Of a stretch of 64,000 bases of DNA, positions 61,846 through 64,000 are shown piece by piece (position 1 is the stretch's first letter; each line of letters starts with the position of its first letter). The stretch covers positions 79,067,079 to 79,131,078 of the forward strand of contig CM067367.1 in the NCBI GenBank assembly GCA_034401795.1. The letters run 5' to 3'. This stretch comes from Chaetoderma sp. LZ-2023a. Its lineage: Eukaryota; Mollusca; Caudofoveata; Chaetodermatida; Chaetodermatidae. The notes below the pieces were generated by a model. It had not been told where the DNA came from and ran no database searches. It saw only the letters and a list, made by a program, of their open reading frames with translations. The position numbers and the translations under genes were made by a program.

Positions 61846-64000
61846 GATTTCTCCTTCGATCAATACTTATCATTACATTACTTATTGATAATACAGCTAC
61901 CCTGATAGCTGTGCTCTAGGAATCTAACTTTAGAAAGCTCTGCCGGATCCTGGAACCGGGTACCAAGTTCCCAACAACCGGGTACCCGCCTGCCAGAGCC
62001 GTCCATTCTTGTTTGCATAGCTACAAGAGAATACAAGCTTTTTTGTCTTGGAGAAATCTTAGTTTTCTTTGTGTTTTTTCCCTGTGCTTTCTGCTGGTTC
62101 CTTATTACTGGATTAATTATGGAAGGAGCTACTGAACCTCAGGTCGTATTCTTTCATTTTATTTCTCTAGTTATATGGAGACTTATGTCTCTGAAATTTC
62201 GTCTGTGTTGCATGTCCCATTTTCTGACCCCGGAACTGGGACGTGTGGTTACAACGAAATATGCCAGATAAGATTGCCTCTTAATCCCAACGGCGATCTA
62301 GCAGTAATATGAAACTGGGGCGTTTGGCTTCGGTTTTTTAATACTAAAATCGGTTTACGTCGTTCGAACGGGTGATGTCACACCCTTTTATGGCTCGGAT
62401 TGCTTGGTGAAGGAAATGTTTCCTTAATTCGCTCATCTTATTCTTCGTAGCTGTGTGCGTTTTTGTACCAGAAACTTTTGAATTATGTCAAGTTTTGCGT
62501 GTAATCACGATCTGCTTGCATTGATTGATGATTTCAAAATTCTTGATTAAGATGTGTGTTCTGCTGCTTTACCGTGTTCTACAGCAGTAGTGTTAATTCA
62601 TTTTGTTGTTCCTTCTCGTATCGTTTGGCATTCATTTTAGTATAATTTTGAAATTAATTCTTAAATATACCGCGAATGTATCCGATATGGTTCCTGGTTC
62701 CGTTTTTGTACATCCTGCAGGATCAGTTTATGGGTGTATTATTGGCCTGCTCTCATTCTTGTCGTCAGCTTACGCGATCTTGGTTGTAACATTGTGGGTG
62801 TTTGGTACCAGAGGGTTAACTTTTAATTTATTGTCAAACTATTTGAAAGTTATTTGTCTCCCTTCCATTCCTGTTTCGTTCCGCTTGCTTATTTGGGTTT
62901 AGTGCTTGTTTTCAGGCCAAGCCTACCCCGCCATCATGTCCGGGGTGTCAAAAATTTGTAACGGTCACCTTCAAGGACCATGTCTGTTATCGTTGTGCCA
63001 ACTGTACCATTGATGATAGGTGTAGTGTCTGTGCAGTGTGGCCCGTTGAATTGGAGGTTGAGTTCCTTGCCCAGGACTTGGCGGGGTCGGATGCGGGGTC
63101 AGGCGGACCGAAAAGAAATTGGGGAGCGTCTGATTCAGGCCTGGTGGGGCTCCTCATCTGCAGTTGGAGGGTTCGGAGGTGGCACCCCCGACATTGTTTG
63201 GACCCACCATGCAAGACTTCTTGCATAGCGTCCTACCCACACTGTTGTCGTCTCTGATACCAAAGACTGTGGTGCAACCTCTCCATGCCCAGTATGGACC
63301 CTGTGCTTGGACAGGGTTCTGGACTGGTTACTGAGGTGCCATCTTGTATGGCTCCCTGGTGGTCCCATCTGGCTCCGGCCTGGCGGGTACTGCTTCTCTG
63401 CGGCCACCTCCGGGTGGTCCAGTAGCGGTAGCCCATCTGTCGGGCATGGGAGTCATCCGCCAAAACGGCTCCATTGTCTCTTTGTCCTGTGACGACTTCG
63501 GGGTCTGTGGATGAGGAGGCTGAAGACGAGAGGTTGTTGCGGTCTGCGATACCGTGGGTGGAGCGATTGGAGGTCGATTCCGCCCTGGACGGAACTGCCC
63601 TCCATTTGTCTGGCTTGGCACAAGCCATGGCAACCACTCCACCCGTGGTTGAGGCCACACCGGTACCGGGCACCCGTCCAATGCTGGTTGGTTTGCCACC
63701 AACCAACACGGTGATGGGTGTGGCTGGCCAGGCTTGGTACTCGCCTATCTCGCCTGGTCCAGCGACCACACACAGGGTGCCGTTGGTGCCCGTGTATGGC
63801 CACAGTTCCGTAACTGCTATGGGTCTGCACATTTTTCCGTGCAGGCCTACTCCATGGAACAGTGTGTTTCATGGGGTGGCGGCAGAACTGTACGGTACCA
63901 GTGTTGTTAGCTATCCAGCAGTGGCTCCTTGCCGGGAGGCTGCTGCTGGTAGACCCGTGAACGCATCAACGGGTGATGTGTTCACGTGGGTGTCTTCCTC
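61846..64000 (+). mobile_element. DIRS copy D, 5' half (runs off the window)
   Basis: The left end TTTCTCCTTCGATCAATACT matches copy A at 38249. It is followed by a hairpin (61957-61988), a leader matching 38590-39300, an intron-acceptor-like tract, the Cys-rich block CPGCQKF-HVCYRCANC-CSVCAVW (about 62930-63040) and gag-like sequence to the window edge. It starts exactly where copy C breaks off. Its 3' half lies outside. Confidence 0.85.
61957..61988. other. hairpin in DIRS copy D left end
   Basis: CGGGTACC (61957-61964) and GGTACCCG (61981-61988), the counterpart of the hairpin at 47504-47535. Confidence 0.65.

Noticed and set aside
63233-63832. 199-codon minus-strand frame near the right edge
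   Set aside because: Same antisense effect over DIRS copy D.

Overview
This window is eukaryotic DNA from an animal with a repeat-rich, mostly AT-rich genome. There are no bacterial operons, and I recognised no tRNA, rRNA or CRISPR. Long trinucleotide arrays, palindromic MITEs and LINEs of the CR1/L2/jockey kind surround one well-supported host gene. DIRS elements, a Penelope-like element and a Ty3/gypsy relic are also present. A dispersed repeat that opens AGCTCACCTGG and closes near GGCCTCTTATT resembles, from memory, repeats common in bivalves and gastropods. A mollusc or similar marine invertebrate is therefore my best guess, not a proven assignment.

Layout: 1-600 is a 40-bp satellite. 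From 0.6 to 15 kb there is non-coding DNA with two families of palindromic MITEs, a hAT-type element (7267-8331) with a perfect 8-bp target duplication, a 46-bp-armed inverted repeat (3866-4075) and scraps of LINE. From 15.7 to 20 kb lies a decayed Ty3/gypsy element with a CCAAT/TATA promoter-like block upstream. From 20.9 to 36.7 kb is a LINE graveyard, nearly all on the minus strand. It includes two long related LINEs (24.4-28.9 and 30.2-33.4 kb) with trinucleotide arrays in their 3' regions and a 3' stem-loop that covaries between copies. From 36.7 to 38.2 kb is a dispersed repeat carrying AGGTCA-type motifs.

From 38.25 to 47.66 kb is a DIRS element (gag-like, RT/RNase H and tyrosine recombinase parts between inverted terminal repeats) interrupted by a 5'-truncated Penelope-like element. 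The latter's tail holds a hammerhead-ribozyme-like core (46419-46445), a short-period minisatellite and a TATA box. The host gene follows at 48545-50632: a single large coding exon for a BBS10-type group II chaperonin-like protein. From 52.7 to 54.1 kb is a second DIRS fragment. From 55.1 to 61.85 kb is an older, diverged DIRS copy that received a Penelope-like element (59657-61726) with a 15-bp target duplication and an open 614-codon frame. From about 61.85 kb to the window end the 5' half of another DIRS copy begins.

How it fits together: the only cellular function I can support is the BBS10 protein, a member of the chaperonin-like group that in vertebrates helps assemble the BBSome for cilia. 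Everything else with coding potential belongs to mobile elements. Their nesting gives a relative chronology: DIRS before Penelope, palindromic MITE array before hAT, and LINE before a 94-bp insert of unknown type.
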